From: an uncultured Alphaproteobacteria bacterium
Lineage (GTDB): Bacteria > Pseudomonadota > Alphaproteobacteria > Geminicoccales > Geminicoccaceae
NCBI GenBank assembly: GCA_937995535.1
Contig: CALKJU010000113.1
Coordinates: 1-32,473 of the forward strand
Direction: 5' to 3'
Length of the DNA stretch: 32,473 nucleotides
Part shown: positions 7,674-15,419 of the stretch, one piece after another
How positions within the stretch are numbered: the stretch's first letter is position 1
Layout: every line of letters starts with the position of its first letter
Made by a program: the position numbers and the translations under genes
The notes under the pieces: generated by a model
What the model was told of the DNA's origin: nothing
Databases searched by the model: none
Seen by the model: only the letters and a program-made list of their open reading frames with translations

Positions 7674-8621
7674 TCAGACGCCGTCGGCGGCGTGTTCGCG
7701 GAACCAGGCGTAGGTCGCGCGCAGGCCCTCTTCCAGCGGGACCCGCGGCCGCCAGCCGAGCGCCCGCAGGCGCGACACGTCGAGCAGCTTGCGCGGGGTC
7801 CCGTCGGGCTTGCTCGGGTCGAAGACCAGTTCGCCGGCGAAGCCGACGGCGGCGCGAACCAGCGCCGCCAGCTCGGCGATCGTAAGGTCCTCGCCGCAGC
7901 CGACATTGACCGGCAATTCGTCGTCGTAACGCTGCAGCAGGAGCACGCAGGCATCGGCAAGGTCGTCGACATGGAGCAGCTCGCGACGCGGGCGTCCGGT
8001 GCCCCAGATGGCGACGGCCGCGTCGCCGCGCAGCTTCGCCTCGTGCATCCGGCGCAGCAGGCCGGGCACGACATGGCTCCCCGCGGGATCGAAATTGTCG
8101 AACGGTCCGTAGAGGTTGGTCGGCATCGCGGTGACGTAGGCGAGACCGTGCTGGCGGCGATAGGCCTGGCAGAGCTTGAGCCCGGCGATCTTGGCGATCG
8201 CGTACCACTGGTTGGTGGGCTCGAGCGGCCCGCTGAGCAGTGCATCCTCGCGGATCGGCTGCGGGCAGTCGCGCGGATAGATGCAGGAGGAGCCGAGGAA
8301 CAGCAGCCGGCGCACGCCGGTTTCGGCGGCGGCGCGGATCAGGTTGATCTCGATCAGCAGGTTCCGCTCGAGGAAGTCCACCGGGCGGCTGGCGTTGGCG
8401 AGGATCCCGCCGACCTCGGCGGCGGCGATCACTACGAGGTCCGGCCGTTCCGCGCGCATCCATGCCTCGACCGCGGCCTGCCGGGTGAGATCCAGCTCCG
8501 CACGCGTCGCGGTCAGGAGCGTACAGGGCTCGCGCTCCAGCCGCCGGACCAGCGCACGCCCGACCATGCCCCGATGCCCGGCGACGTAGACGCGGCGACC
8601 GGCGAGGGGGAACGAGCTCAT
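7674..8621 (-). CDS. fcl: GDP-L-fucose synthase
   Basis: The 315-residue short-chain dehydrogenase/reductase converts GDP-4-keto-6-deoxymannose to GDP-L-fucose (epimerase plus NADPH reductase) for surface polysaccharides. It has the cofactor motif GHRGMVG at residues 15-21, the family's AAEVGGI segment, the catalytic GSSCIYP (Ser111/Ser112, Cys113), and Tyr140 with Lys144 in the YxxxK motif. NLYGPFDNFDP and the late KPDGTPRKLLD segment are diagnostic for GDP-fucose synthase rather than other sugar epimerases. Length is normal. The gene is separated from the deacetylase gene downstream by 97 bp. The partner GDP-mannose 4,6-dehydratase is not in the window, though the GDP-mannose-forming manC lies 5 kb to the right. 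Confidence 0.93.
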   Translation of the reverse strand: MSSFPLAGRRVYVAGHRGMVGRALVRRLEREPCTLLTATRAELDLTRQAAVEAWMRAERPDLVVIAAAEVGGILANASRPVDFLERNLLIEINLIRAAAETGVRRLLFLGSSCIYPRDCPQPIREDALLSGPLEPTNQWYAIAKIAGLKLCQAYRRQHGLAYVTAMPTNLYGPFDNFDPAGSHVVPGLLRRMHEAKLRGDAAVAIWGTGRPRRELLHVDDLADACVLLLQRYDDELPVNVGCGEDLTIAELAALVRAAVGFAGELVFDPSKPDGTPRKLLDVSRLRALGWRPRVPLEEGLRATYAWFREHAADGV

Positions 8622-8953
8622 GCCACCCTGGTCCGCCGCCCGCGGACCTGGCTCGCCATGCGGCCGCTCGCGGCAGGCGATCGCCCGGGCGGGGACGCGA
8701 CACGCAAGCCTACGGCCCAATTCGGGCAGCCACCGTAGCCACGGTCGTCGAGGGTCACGTCGTGCCAGCCCAGGATCGCTCGTCCATCCGCGTCTGTCCT
8801 CGCCATCCAGCACAGGCGCCACGTCGCGCGATCATAGTGATCGCCTGCTAAACCAGCCACCTTCGCAACGGGCCGCCACTTTCGCAGCGCGAGCGGCGGC
8901 CGCATCGCCGGTCGTCCATCGACCGTTCACCGTTGCACGTGTAGGTTGAGGCC
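8622..8953. other. 332-bp intergenic stretch without a convincing gene
   Basis: This gap separates the divergent fucose synthase and MepA genes and must hold both promoters, but no clear -35/-10 pair stands out. A minus-strand frame from 8905 to 8618 stays open for 95 codons and overlaps the fcl start as ATGA. However, its third-position GC is noticeably lower than in the real genes and it resembles no family I know. I leave it as non-coding, possibly a gene remnant. Confidence 0.5.
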
Positions 8954-9829
8954 ATGCCCTGCCATGTCCTGCGCGCCGTCCTCCTCATGCTGGCCCTCAC
9001 TAGCGGGGCCGCGCACGCCACCACCGCCGATCCGGGCGCGGTACCGGCCAAGGAGCTGTTCGGTGCGTTCGCGGCGCCGGCGCGGGCGCCGCGGCCACGG
9101 GTGATCGGTGGCTACTCCAAGGGCTGCCTCGCCGGTGCTGTCGCCCTGCCGACCGACGGGCCGGGCTGGCAGGCGATGCGCCTGTCGCGCAACCGCACCT
9201 GGGGCCATCCGAGCCTGATCGCGTTCGTCGAGCGGCTGGCGCGCGAGGCCCGGGCCGAGGGCTGGCCGGGGCTGCTCGTGGGCGACCTCGCCCAGCCGCG
9301 CGGCGGCCCGATGCGGACCGGCCACGCCTCGCATCAGATCGGCCTCGACGTCGACCTTTGGCTGACGCCGATGCCCGAGCGCCGCCTCACCGCCGAGGAG
9401 CGCGAGACGCTGGGCGCGGTCTCGATGCTCCGCGAGGGCACGCGCGAGGTCGACCCGGCCCGGTTCGGGCCGCTCCAGGTGGCCGTGATCCGCCGCGCCG
9501 CGCGCGACCCCGAGGTCGCCCGGATCTTCGTCCACCCCGGCATCAAGCAGGCCTTGTGCGCATCCGCCGGCACCGATCGCGCGTGGCTGCAGAAGGTGCG
9601 GCCGTGGTGGGGCCATGACGCGCATTTCCACGTCCGCCTCGCCTGCCCCGCCGATCAGCCGCTCTGCCGCGACCAGGACTCGCCGCCGGACGGCGACGGC
9701 TGTGGCGCCGAGCTCGTCTGGTGGCTCTCCGAGGAGCCCTGGCTGCCCAAGCCGCCGGGTCCGCCGCCCAAGCCGCTGCTGCTCGCCGACCTGCCCGAAG
9801 AATGCCGCGCCGTCGTCACGGAGCCCTGA
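8954..9829 (+). CDS. mepA: Penicillin-insensitive murein endopeptidase
   Basis: The 291-residue protein is MepA, a LAS-fold zinc peptidase that cleaves D-alanyl-meso-diaminopimelyl cross-links in periplasmic peptidoglycan. The first 22 residues form a signal peptide ending in AAHA. The metal and catalytic motifs are intact: RTGHASHQIGLDVD, giving His127 and Asp134 as zinc ligands, and WWGHDAHFHVRL near residue 219, giving the third ligand His226. Cysteines near residues 58, 202 and 231-253 match the disulfide-rich pattern of the family. The C-terminal 40 residues are Pro-rich (a KPPGPPPKP stretch) and extend past the catalytic core. A TTGAGG sequence precedes the ATG. It is a single gene, convergent with the DUF934 gene 19 bp away, with no relation to the sulfur operon beyond position. 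Confidence 0.93.
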   Translation: MPCHVLRAVLLMLALTSGAAHATTADPGAVPAKELFGAFAAPARAPRPRVIGGYSKGCLAGAVALPTDGPGWQAMRLSRNRTWGHPSLIAFVERLAREARAEGWPGLLVGDLAQPRGGPMRTGHASHQIGLDVDLWLTPMPERRLTAEERETLGAVSMLREGTREVDPARFGPLQVAVIRRAARDPEVARIFVHPGIKQALCASAGTDRAWLQKVRPWWGHDAHFHVRLACPADQPLCRDQDSPPDGDGCGAELVWWLSEEPWLPKPPGPPPKPLLLADLPEECRAVVTEP

Positions 9830-9848
9830 GCGGGCGGCCGTGTCGGAT

Positions 9849-10370
9849 TCAGGCCGCGGCGCGCCCGCTCCGGGCGTGCCGGGCGCGGAACACGGAGAGT
9901 GCCGGCGGGCCGGCGCTCTCGGCGTAGCCGAGCTGGTAGGTCAGCGACATGCGCACCTGGGCGGCGCGCCAGCGCGGCAGATCGGCATCGTCCACCTCGA
10001 TCGTGGTGAACCCGCACTGGCGCAGGAACTGCGCCTGATCCGGGATCAGGCGGCCGACGGCGCGGATCTCGCCGCCGAACCGGTAGCGCGCCCGCAGGAT
10101 CCGCGCGCTGCTGAACGGCCGCCCGTCGGTGAACGCCGGAAAGCGCAGTGCCACGAGATCCAGACGGTCCAGCCAGTCCTCGAGCGCCTCGACCGGCTGC
10201 GCCGGCAGCAGCTCGACTCCGACCCCGTCCGGACGGTGCCAGAGGTGTTCGGCCTCCGCCGTCAGCCGTGCGAGGTCGAGGAGCAACGGCCCAGCGGCCG
10301 GTACCGGCGCGTCGACCGGCACGCGGACGCGCTCGTCGGCGACGACCTGGTCACCCCGGAGCAGCGGCAT
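9849..10370 (-). CDS. DUF934 protein of the sulfite-reduction operon
   Basis: The 173-residue protein belongs to the DUF934 family, which is found almost only next to sulfite/nitrite reductase genes in Proteobacteria and whose biochemical role is not established. Recognisable parts are the middle RFPAFTDGRPFSSARILRAR segment and the following GEIRAVGRLIPDQAQFLRQCGF, both typical of the family. The start at 10370 is supported by a perfect AAGGAGG six bases upstream, and the gene begins 20 bases inside the end of cysI, so the two are cotranscribed and probably translationally coupled. It is the last gene of the cysG operon here. An accessory or electron-transfer role for the reductase is inference from context. 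The C-terminal 15 residues are Arg/Ala-rich and unremarkable. Confidence 0.88.
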   Translation of the reverse strand: MPLLRGDQVVADERVRVPVDAPVPAAGPLLLDLARLTAEAEHLWHRPDGVGVELLPAQPVEALEDWLDRLDLVALRFPAFTDGRPFSSARILRARYRFGGEIRAVGRLIPDQAQFLRQCGFTTIEVDDADLPRWRAAQVRMSLTYQLGYAESAGPPALSVFRARHARSGRAAA

Positions 10371-12021
10371 AGAGCGCCTCCTTGAACGGCTTGAGGCCGG
10401 CGCGGTGGGTGAAGGCGAGGAAGGTCTCGCCGTCCTGGCGCTGGTCGAGATAGGTCGCGACGATCGTCTCGATCGCGTCGACCACCGCATCCGCCGAGAA
10501 ACCGGGGCCGACGATGCTGCCCAGCGAGGCGTCCTCGGCCGCCGAGCCACCGAGCGTCACCTGGTAGAGCTCGCGGCCCTGCTTGTCGACGCCGAGGATC
10601 CCGATGTGGCCGACATGATGGTGCCCGCAGGCGTTGATGCACCCAGAGATCTTGATCTCGAGCGGGCCGATCTCGCGCTGCCGGTCGAGGTCCTGGAAGC
10701 GCCGTGAGATCGCCTGCGCGATCGGGATCGAGCGCGCCGTGGCGAGGCTGCAGTAATCCATGCCGGGGCAGGCGATGATGTCACCGAGGAGGCCGACATT
10801 GGGCGTCCCCAGCCCGGCCGGCTCCAGCTCTTCCCAGAGCGCGAACAGGTCGCCCAGCCGAACGTCCGGCAGGACCAGGTTCTGGTGGTGCGTGACGCGG
10901 ATCTCGCCATGGCTGTAGCGCTCGGCGAGGTCGGCGAGGAGCCGCATCTGGGCGGCGTCGGCATCGCCCGGAATGCCCCCTGTCGGCTTCAGCGAGACAT
11001 TGACGATCGCGTAGCCCTGGACCTTGTGCCGCGCGGTGTTGCTGCGCACCCAGCGGGCGAAGTCCTGGCTGGCGAAGACCCGCGCGTCGTGGCGCGGGTG
11101 GCGCTCCGCCAGCCGTTCGTAGGGCGGCGGCGCGAAGTGCCGGGCGATGCGGGAGATCTCGGCCTCGGTGAGCGCGTACACCTCGTCGGTGCCGGGATCG
11201 CGGGCGAACTCGGCCTCGACCTCGCGGGTGAACTCGCCCTGGCCCAGCTCGTGGACCAGGATCTTGATCCGCGCCTTGTACTTGTTGTCGCGCCGACCAT
11301 GGCGATTGTAGACGCGCATGATCGCGGAGAGATAGGGCAGGAGCTGATGCAGCGGCAGGAACCCGCGGATGGTCTTGCCGATCATCGGCGTCCGGCCCTG
11401 CCCGCCACCGACGATCACCTCGAAACCGGCCTCACCCGTCGCCGGGTCGCGGTGCATCCGCAGGCCGATGTCGTGCACCTTGACCGCGGCGCGGTCGTGC
11501 GGCGAGCCGGTCACCGCGATCTTGAACTTCCGCGGCAGGAACGAGAACTCAGGGTGCAGGCTCGACCACTGCCGGAGCAGTTCGCACCAGGGCCGCGGAT
11601 CCGCGACCTCGTCAGCCGCCACGCCCGCCCACTGGTCGGTGGTGACGTTGCGGATGCAGTTGCCGCTGGTCTGGATCGCGTGCATCTCGACGTCGGCGAG
11701 CGCGTCGAGGATGTCCGGCACGTCCTTGAGTGCCGGCCAGTTGAACTGGATGTTCTGGCGCGTGGTGAAGTGGCCGTAGCCCTTGTCCCAGCGCTCGGCG
11801 ATCATCGCGAGCTGGCGCATCTGCCGCGCGGACAGCACGCCATAGGGGATCGCCACCCGCAGCATGTAGGCGTGGAGCTGCAGGTAGAGGCCGTTCATCA
11901 GCCGTAGCGGACGGAACTCCTCCTCGCTGAGCTCGCCGCGCAGCCGCCGCGCCACCTGATTGCGGAACTGTCTCGTGCGCTCGCGAACGAAGGCTTCGTC
12001 GAATTCGTCGTAGCGGTACAT
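10351..12021 (-). CDS. cysI: Assimilatory sulfite reductase hemoprotein (siroheme, 4Fe-4S)
   Basis: The 556-residue protein reduces sulfite to sulfide using a coupled siroheme and 4Fe-4S cluster. The cluster cysteines are all present: CPGMDYC (Cys418, Cys424) and GCINACGHH (Cys461, Cys465). The two-fold repeat of ferredoxin-like and siroheme-binding halves is visible, with GHFTTRQNIQFNW near residue 83 and VTHHQNLVLP near 377 as equivalent substrate/siroheme segments. Asn/Arg-rich SGNCIRNVTTD near 119 is another family landmark. The sulfite rather than nitrite role rests on the siroheme synthase, DUF2849 and DUF934 neighbours. The stop of the DUF2849 gene overlaps its ATG by one base (TGATG). 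No CysJ-type flavoprotein is nearby, so the electron donor is unknown. Confidence 0.92.
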   Translation of the reverse strand: MYRYDEFDEAFVRERTRQFRNQVARRLRGELSEEEFRPLRLMNGLYLQLHAYMLRVAIPYGVLSARQMRQLAMIAERWDKGYGHFTTRQNIQFNWPALKDVPDILDALADVEMHAIQTSGNCIRNVTTDQWAGVAADEVADPRPWCELLRQWSSLHPEFSFLPRKFKIAVTGSPHDRAAVKVHDIGLRMHRDPATGEAGFEVIVGGGQGRTPMIGKTIRGFLPLHQLLPYLSAIMRVYNRHGRRDNKYKARIKILVHELGQGEFTREVEAEFARDPGTDEVYALTEAEISRIARHFAPPPYERLAERHPRHDARVFASQDFARWVRSNTARHKVQGYAIVNVSLKPTGGIPGDADAAQMRLLADLAERYSHGEIRVTHHQNLVLPDVRLGDLFALWEELEPAGLGTPNVGLLGDIIACPGMDYCSLATARSIPIAQAISRRFQDLDRQREIGPLEIKISGCINACGHHHVGHIGILGVDKQGRELYQVTLGGSAAEDASLGSIVGPGFSADAVVDAIETIVATYLDQRQDGETFLAFTHRAGLKPFKEALYAAAPG

Positions 12022-12314
12022 CAGCGGCTCGCCTGCTTGCCGAGGTCGGGACGGACGGAGGGGCCCGACCCGCGCAGCAGCTCGCGATAGTGGACCGGAC
12101 GCGGCCCCGCCGCTGTCTCCTCGACGGCGACGAGGTAGCCGTCGACGATCTCGTTGACCGCCTCGGCCTGACGCAGGAGCGCCTGGAGTGCTCGGACCTC
12201 GCTGTCGCTGCGCGCGACGGTGGCCCGCTCGATGCGCGTGACCCAACCGGCGGGGCCGAGGAACACGACCTCGCCGTCGGTCAGGCGGTTGGCGGTGGCG
12301 ATCTGGGAGCTCAT
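12021..12314 (-). CDS. DUF2849 protein of the sulfur operon
   Basis: The 97-residue protein matches the DUF2849 family, small alphaproteobacterial proteins encoded between siroheme synthase and sulfite reductase and of unknown function. The N-terminal half carries LTDGEVVFLGPAGWVTRI, and a later section reads ALLRQAEAVNEIVDGYLVAVEE, followed by PVHYRELLRG, the usual order of the family. Its start overlaps the cysG stop by four bases (ATGA), and its stop overlaps the cysI start by one base. The three genes are therefore tightly coupled, which suggests a stoichiometric accessory role in siroheme loading or reductase assembly. That role is inference, as no catalytic motif is visible. Confidence 0.88.
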   Translation of the reverse strand: MSSQIATANRLTDGEVVFLGPAGWVTRIERATVARSDSEVRALQALLRQAEAVNEIVDGYLVAVEETAAGPRPVHYRELLRGSGPSVRPDLGKQASR

Positions 12315-13732
12315 GCGGCCTCCGCGAATTCGGGTTGGGCGGCCGCCGGGCGCGGCGCGGCTCCGGGCAGCGCCACGGGTCGGCGCAGAGGGTGGGCACC
12401 GATGAAGATGATCGCCGGCCCCTTGATGCCGCCGTCGATCAACGTTTCGACGAGGTTGCCGACGGCACCGGTGGCGAGCCGCTGCTCGGGGAGGCTGCCG
12501 TTCTCGACGACCGTCACGGGCGTCAGCCGGTCGATCCCGGCACCGAGCAGCCGCTCCTGCAGGTGCGCCGCCTTGCCCACAGCCATGTAGACGGCGAGGG
12601 TCTGGCCCGGACGCGCCAGCGCCGCCCAGTCGTGTTCGGCCGGCCCGTCGCGCGTGTGGCCGGTCAGCAGTGTCAGGCCGCGCCGCATGCCGCGCTCGGT
12701 CAGCGGCAGCCCCACCGCCGCGGCGCAGCCGAGCGCGGCCGTGATGCCGGGGACGATCTCCCACGCGATGCCGGCTGCGCTCAGTGCCGCGATCTCCTCC
12801 GCCACGCGGCCGAAGACGAGCGGGTCGCCGCCCTTCAGCCGCACCACCCGATTGCCGGCGAGCGCCTCGCGGACCAGCAGCGCGTCGATCTCGGCCTGCG
12901 GCGTGCTCCGCCCGCCCGGCGCCTTACCGACCTCGATCCGCCGCGCGTCGCGGCGAGCCCGATCGAGGATCGCCTTCGGCACGAGGCGGTCGACGACGAT
13001 CACGTCGGCCTCTTGCAGCCGCCGCAGCGCCTTGAAGGTGAGCAGATCCGGATCGCCCGGTCCGGCACCGACGAGCGCCACGTGACCCGTCGGCAAGGCC
13101 GGCGCGCCCTGCAACGCCTGCTCGGCCGCGTCCTGCGCGGCGCCGAGATCGCCGGTCAGCACCTGCTCCGCGATCGGCCCAGCCAGGAGGCGCTCCCAGA
13201 AGGCGCGGCGCGCGCGGCCATCGGGCAGCCGCCGCGCCACCGCCGCGCGCCAGCCGCCGGCGAAGCGCGCGAGCCGGCCGAGGCCCGCCGGCAGCAGCGG
13301 CTCCAGCAGAGCCTTGATGTTGCGGGCGAGCACCGGAGCGGTGCCCTCGGTGCCGATCGCCACCACCACCGGATCGCGGTCGACGATCGACGGCACGATG
13401 AAGCTCGACAGGTCAGGCCGGTCGACGACGTTGAGCGGGACGTTGAGCCCACGCGCGGCTGTGACCAGGGTCGCCAGTTCCGGGTCGGCGAGCCCGGCGG
13501 CGATCGCGAGGCGCGCGCCGTCGAGGTCGCGCGGCCGGAACGGCCGGCGCGCCAGCTCGACCCGCCCGCGGCGCGCCAGCTCCGCGACCTCGGCGCAGAC
13601 CTTTTCGGCCACGACGCGGATCGTCGCCGGCGTGCGCACGAGCAGCCGCAGCTTCTGCGCCGCCGCCTCGCCGCCACCGACGACCAGGACGACCGCACCA
13701 TCGAGGTCGAGGAACGCCGGAAAGTACCGCAT
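12311..13732 (-). CDS. cysG: Siroheme synthase, trifunctional CysG
   Basis: The 473-residue fusion makes siroheme from uroporphyrinogen III. Residues 1-150 are the NAD-dependent precorrin-2 dehydrogenase/ferrochelatase part, with VVGGGEAAAQK at 18-27 and the NVVDRPDL motif whose Asp104 corresponds to the catalytic Asp of known CysG. A helical dimerisation part follows to about 210. From 216 onward is the SAM-dependent uroporphyrinogen-III methyltransferase, with VGAGPGDPDLLT, VRLKGGDPLVFGR, EIVPGITAALG and GLTLLTGH. The phosphoserine position of Salmonella CysG seems to be alanine here (GTEGTAPVLAR). The start at 13732 gives the usual N-terminus; an ATG 21 codons upstream falls in AT-rich control sequence. 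It is the first gene of the sulfite-reduction operon and supplies that enzyme's cofactor. Confidence 0.94.
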   Translation of the reverse strand: MRYFPAFLDLDGAVVLVVGGGEAAAQKLRLLVRTPATIRVVAEKVCAEVAELARRGRVELARRPFRPRDLDGARLAIAAGLADPELATLVTAARGLNVPLNVVDRPDLSSFIVPSIVDRDPVVVAIGTEGTAPVLARNIKALLEPLLPAGLGRLARFAGGWRAAVARRLPDGRARRAFWERLLAGPIAEQVLTGDLGAAQDAAEQALQGAPALPTGHVALVGAGPGDPDLLTFKALRRLQEADVIVVDRLVPKAILDRARRDARRIEVGKAPGGRSTPQAEIDALLVREALAGNRVVRLKGGDPLVFGRVAEEIAALSAAGIAWEIVPGITAALGCAAAVGLPLTERGMRRGLTLLTGHTRDGPAEHDWAALARPGQTLAVYMAVGKAAHLQERLLGAGIDRLTPVTVVENGSLPEQRLATGAVGNLVETLIDGGIKGPAIIFIGAHPLRRPVALPGAAPRPAAAQPEFAEAA

Positions 13733-13751
13733 ATAAACTACCAACTCAGAT

Positions 13752-13772
13752 TGTGCTTTTTGGATAAGCACA
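13752..13772. repeat. Inverted repeat in the cysG leader
   Basis: TGTGCTT at 13752-13758 and AAGCACA at 13766-13772 are perfect 7-bp inverted arms around a 7-base spacer. The site lies just downstream of the proposed cysG -10 box, between promoter and start codon. It could be an operator or an mRNA hairpin; the regulator is unknown. Confidence 0.45.
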
Positions 13773-13780
13773 CGGCCAGC

Positions 13781-13808
13781 AGGATAAAAATTCACAATGC
13801 GGAGTCAA
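13781..13808 (-). promoter_or_regulatory. Candidate sigma-70 promoter for the cysG operon
   Basis: On the minus strand TTGACT (13803-13808) and TATCCT (13781-13786) are separated by 16 bases, about 50 bp upstream of the cysG start, within an AT-rich island unlike the surrounding sequence. The -35 matches 5 of 6 consensus bases and the -10 matches 4 of 6. Confidence 0.5.
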
Positions 13809-13994
13809 CAAATTTGCATAATCACACTTTGTATGGTGGATAAATGCCGGAAGCACCCCGTGGCGGCGGCGTGGGCCGCCACGCCTCATCGGCATTTCGT
13901 GCGCGCCCGGTGTGCGATAGGTGACGCCAGGCCGCGTGCCACGGCGCCGATCGCCACCCCCAGCATCCCGCTCCTGCGCGCTACGGAATCAAGC

Positions 13995-15416
13995 ATGCCC
14001 GACCTGACGCCCTTCGCGATCGTCCCCGTGATCCTCGCCGGCGGCTCTGGGACCCGGCTGTGGCCGGTCAGCCGTGCCGCCTTCCCCAAGCATCTTGTCG
14101 AGCTCGTGGGCGACGAATCGCTGCTGCAGACCACCGCGCGCCGGGTGCTGCGGGTCGCCCCGGCCGGACGGGTCATCACCGTGGCCGCCGCTGGCCAGGC
14201 AGTCCTCGTGCGGCGGCAGCTCGGCGCGCTGTCACCGGCGCTGCTCGACCACCTCCTGCTCGAGCCGGTGGCGCGCAACACCGCGGCGGCGGTCGGCCTG
14301 GCCGCGCTCGAGGCGCGCGCGGCATTCGGCCCGGAAGCACTGCTGTGGGTGTGCCCGTCCGACCACCTGATCCTCGATGTCGACCGGCTGCTCGGCGCCG
14401 TCGAAGCCGGCTGCCCGGCCGCGCGCGGCGGTCACCTCGTCACCTTCGGCATCGAGCCGTCCCGGCCGGAGACCGGCTTCGGCTGGATCGAGACCGGCGA
14501 CGCGCTGCCCGACGCGCCCGCCGCCCACGCGGTCCGGCGGTTCGTCGAGAAGCCGCCGCGCGAGATCGCCGAGGCCATGCTCGCCGCCGGCGGCCACCTC
14601 TGGAACAGTGGCATGTTCCTGATGCGCGCCGACGTCGTGCTGGCCGAGCTCGCCCGTCACGAGGCCGTCCTCGCGGCGGGACTGGCGGCGGCACACAAGG
14701 CCGCCGGCGCGCATGCCGGTAGCGTGCCCGAATCCCTGTTCGCCGACCTGCCCGCGCTGCCGATCGACAAGGCGGTGATGGAGCGCTCGGACCGCGTGGC
14801 CGTGGTGCCCTGCGATCCGCGCTGGTCGGATGTCGGCTCCTGGCGCGCGCTCTGGGAGCTGCTGGCGAAGGACGGCGCCGACAATGCCTTGCAGGGTGAC
14901 GTCGTTCTCGAGGCGGCAAGTGGCAACCTGGTCAAGGCCGAGCATCGCCTGGTCGCCCTCGCCGGCGTCCGCGATCTCGCCGTGATCGAGACCGCCGATG
15001 CCGTGCTGGTGGCCGACAAGGGGAATGCCGACGCGGTCAAGAACCTGGTCGGGGCGCTCGTCCGAGCGAGCCGACCGGAGGCGGTGCGTCATGCCCGCGA
15101 GGTACGCCCCTGGGGATGGTTCACGGTCCTCCACGAGCGGCCCGGCTACCGCGTCGCCGAGGTCGTGCTCGATCCGGGCGGCCGGCTCTCGCTCCAGCGC
15201 CATGCCGGGCGCGACGAGCACTGGCTGGTGATCGAAGGTCGAGCCGCGGTGACGATCGAGGATACCGCGCAGGTACTCGATCCCGGTCAATCCGTGATCG
15301 TTCGTCGTGGCGACGTGCATCGGCTGGCCAATCCGGGCACCGCCCCGCTCCGCCTGATCGAGGTGCAGCTCGGCTCGTCGGCGGGGACCGAGGACACCGA
15401 GCGCCTAGCGCCCTGA
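13995..15416 (+). CDS. manC: Mannose-1-phosphate guanylyltransferase / mannose-6-phosphate isomerase
   Basis: The 473-residue type II PMI/GMP enzyme forms GDP-mannose for surface polysaccharides and GDP-sugars. The N-terminal nucleotidyltransferase has VILAGGSGTRLWPVSR at residues 12-27 with the substrate lysine in FPKH, then CPSDHLI, RPETGFGWIE, RRFVEKPP and WNSGMFLMR. The C-terminal cupin carries the isomerase motif QRHAGRDEHWLVIEGRA and the HRLANPGTAPLRLIEVQ stretch. The start at 13995 gives the family's usual beginning; the frame stays open 66 codons further left but that part lies in AT-rich promoter sequence and looks non-coding. The gene is divergent from cysG (262 bp between starts) and convergent with phaC, whose stop is three bases away. 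Its product would feed the GDP-L-fucose synthase encoded to the left. Confidence 0.93.
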   Translation: MPDLTPFAIVPVILAGGSGTRLWPVSRAAFPKHLVELVGDESLLQTTARRVLRVAPAGRVITVAAAGQAVLVRRQLGALSPALLDHLLLEPVARNTAAAVGLAALEARAAFGPEALLWVCPSDHLILDVDRLLGAVEAGCPAARGGHLVTFGIEPSRPETGFGWIETGDALPDAPAAHAVRRFVEKPPREIAEAMLAAGGHLWNSGMFLMRADVVLAELARHEAVLAAGLAAAHKAAGAHAGSVPESLFADLPALPIDKAVMERSDRVAVVPCDPRWSDVGSWRALWELLAKDGADNALQGDVVLEAASGNLVKAEHRLVALAGVRDLAVIETADAVLVADKGNADAVKNLVGALVRASRPEAVRHAREVRPWGWFTVLHERPGYRVAEVVLDPGGRLSLQRHAGRDEHWLVIEGRAAVTIEDTAQVLDPGQSVIVRRGDVHRLANPGTAPLRLIEVQLGSSAGTEDTERLAP

Positions 15417-15419
15417 GCG

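Noticed and set aside
8618..8905. 95-codon minus-strand frame overlapping the fcl start by ATGA
   Set aside because: Its third-position GC is lower than in neighbouring genes, a rare TTA codon appears, no motif is recognisable, and the overlap may be chance. Kept as intergenic.
10885..11907. Long plus-strand open frame antisense to cysI
   Set aside because: High GC leaves few stops in the antisense frame; the translation is Arg/Asp/Val-rich with no family features, while cysI is unmistakable.
13797..13994. N-terminal extension of manC by 66 codons
   Set aside because: The region is AT-rich with promoter features, its translation is unlike any ManC, and 13995 gives the normal N-terminus.
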